Shown: piece by piece, positions 63,726 through 64,000 of the stretch
Layout: each line of letters begins with the position of its first letter
How positions within the stretch are numbered: position 1 is the first letter of the stretch
NCBI GenBank assembly: GCA_964247055.1
Contig: OZ176050.1
Coordinates: forward strand, 1,674,001 to 1,738,000
DNA: 64,000 nucleotides
DNA from: Paragordius varius
Taxonomy: Eukaryota; Nematomorpha
Reading direction: 5' to 3'
The notes under the pieces: model-generated
Databases searched by the model: none
Seen by the model: the letters and a program-made list of their open reading frames with translations, nothing else
Told to the model about the DNA's origin: nothing
Position numbers and translations under genes: made by a program

Positions 63726-64000
63726 GATCAAAATATAGAGATAGTTTGACAAACTCTTTCATATCTGATTTTTACAACGATACTTTAAAAATTAATGTGT
63801 TAAACTAGTCGCATCAATACTCAAGTTAAACTTTGTCCTTAAAAATCGGATATTGGTCACCGGTGAACAAAATTATTTTTTATACATTCTCTTAGCAAGA
63901 CTACATCAAAATATAGAGATAGTTTGACAAACTCTTTCATATCCGATTTTTACAACGATACTTTAAAAATTAATGTATAAAACTAGTTGTATCAATAAAT

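Larger units (their letters stand above)
1..64000. repeat. Satellite DNA array, 178-bp modal monomer, fills the window
   Basis: Every part of the window that I read consists of head-to-tail copies of one AT-rich monomer, all in the same direction. Monomer starts (TAGTTTGACA or a near variant) recur every 157-192 bp, most often at 178 bp. The consensus I assembled has 29 C and 20 G in 178 positions. Most monomers carry GGTCACC (BstEII) and ACCGGT (AgeI), and many carry ACTAGT (SpeI), so digestion should give a ladder. I found no transposon, unique spacer, gene or orientation switch, and both ends are cut within the array. Repeats of this size and purity are typical of centromeric or pericentromeric heterochromatin in eukaryotes; that placement is inference. 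I do not recognise the family. Confidence 0.98.
28292..64000. repeat. Right zone of the array (subfamily R)
   Basis: The markers are ATTATGGTATTAAACCTG, CTAGTTGTATCAATAAATCG, ACAATGATACTTTAAAATA, GTCGCATAAAACTCAAG, AAAATATAAAGATAG, CACCGATGAAC, GTATAAAAGTCGC and TGTGCTCAAG. These combine in different orders to make several unrelated higher-order periods side by side. The zone continues beyond the right edge of the window. Confidence 0.75.

Noticed and set aside
1-64000. CRISPR array or other repeat-spacer locus
   Set aside because: The units are directly adjacent 157-192-bp repeats with no unique spacers; all sequence between conserved motifs is itself repeated.
1-64000. CENP-B box
   Set aside because: The essential TTCG....A..CGGG pattern was not found on either strand. 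TTCG occurs only in the CATATTCG variant, without a following CGGG.
1-64000. LTR retroelement, LINE, SINE or DNA transposon remains
   Set aside because: No coding fragments, terminal repeats, poly-A tails or target-site duplications were seen; all length variation is explained by small monomer indels.
1-64000. Bacterial or phage origin with iterons
   Set aside because: Iterons are about 20 bp and few; a 64-kb array of 178-bp units with higher-order structure is a eukaryotic satellite pattern.

Overview
The whole 64 kb window is one uninterrupted satellite DNA array. It is an AT-rich tandem repeat with a modal monomer of 178 bp (about 27% G+C in the consensus I counted), always in the same orientation and running off both ends. 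At about 177 bp per unit there are roughly 360 monomers (an estimate, not a count of each one). I see no gene, RNA gene, transposable element, unique spacer or inversion. Two 66-codon open frames exist, but they start at TTG, lie inside ordinary monomers and are by-products of a deletion-type monomer. The organism cannot be named from this sequence. A long satellite block with nucleosome-sized monomers points to eukaryotic (peri)centromeric or other constitutive heterochromatin. CpG is not depleted in the monomer (5 seen, about 3.3 expected), which argues against heavy germline CpG methylation and fits many AT-rich invertebrates; this is inference.

Monomer anatomy (numbering from TAGTTTGACA = 1): an interrupted palindrome P1 (2-14, AGTTTG-N-CAAACT); inverted-repeat arm A (20-33); arm B (53-63); a box GTCGCATCAATAC that is duplicated in some monomers; arm A' (99-112, the exact reverse complement of A in the CGGAT variant); an 18-bp palindrome P2 (112-129) with one mismatch in most copies and none in some; and arm B' (137-147, the exact reverse complement of B). 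The order A-B-A'-B' is interleaved, like a pseudoknot. Length variants recur: 191 bp (13-bp internal duplication), 180 bp (3-bp insertion), 175 bp (3-bp deletion), 157/158 bp (20-bp deletion, with or without loss of one T).

Layout. Left zone (1-11,220): 178/180/191-bp types, no 20-bp-deletion monomers, and a 2.6-kb block duplicated 4,524 bp apart. Middle zone (11,221-28,291): duplications offset by 2,217 and 1,378 bp, then a higher-order repeat whose units (861-1,710 bp, 5-10 monomers) share the same three leading monomers but have variable tails. Right zone (28,292-64,000): a mosaic of higher-order repeats of 705 bp (4-mer, three copies), 510/511 bp (3-mer), 1,636 bp (9-mer), 1,403 bp (8-mer), 1,056/1,057 bp (6-mer) and a 2,097-bp period, plus blocks copied 2.8-3.6, 3.15, 4.42 and 15.2 kb apart.

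Nothing here works as genes do. The array looks like the product of repeated unequal exchange and segmental amplification of a few monomer types. The features that may matter for function are the two palindromes and the interleaved inverted repeats in every monomer, which are candidate protein-binding or DNA-folding elements. All alignments were made by eye.
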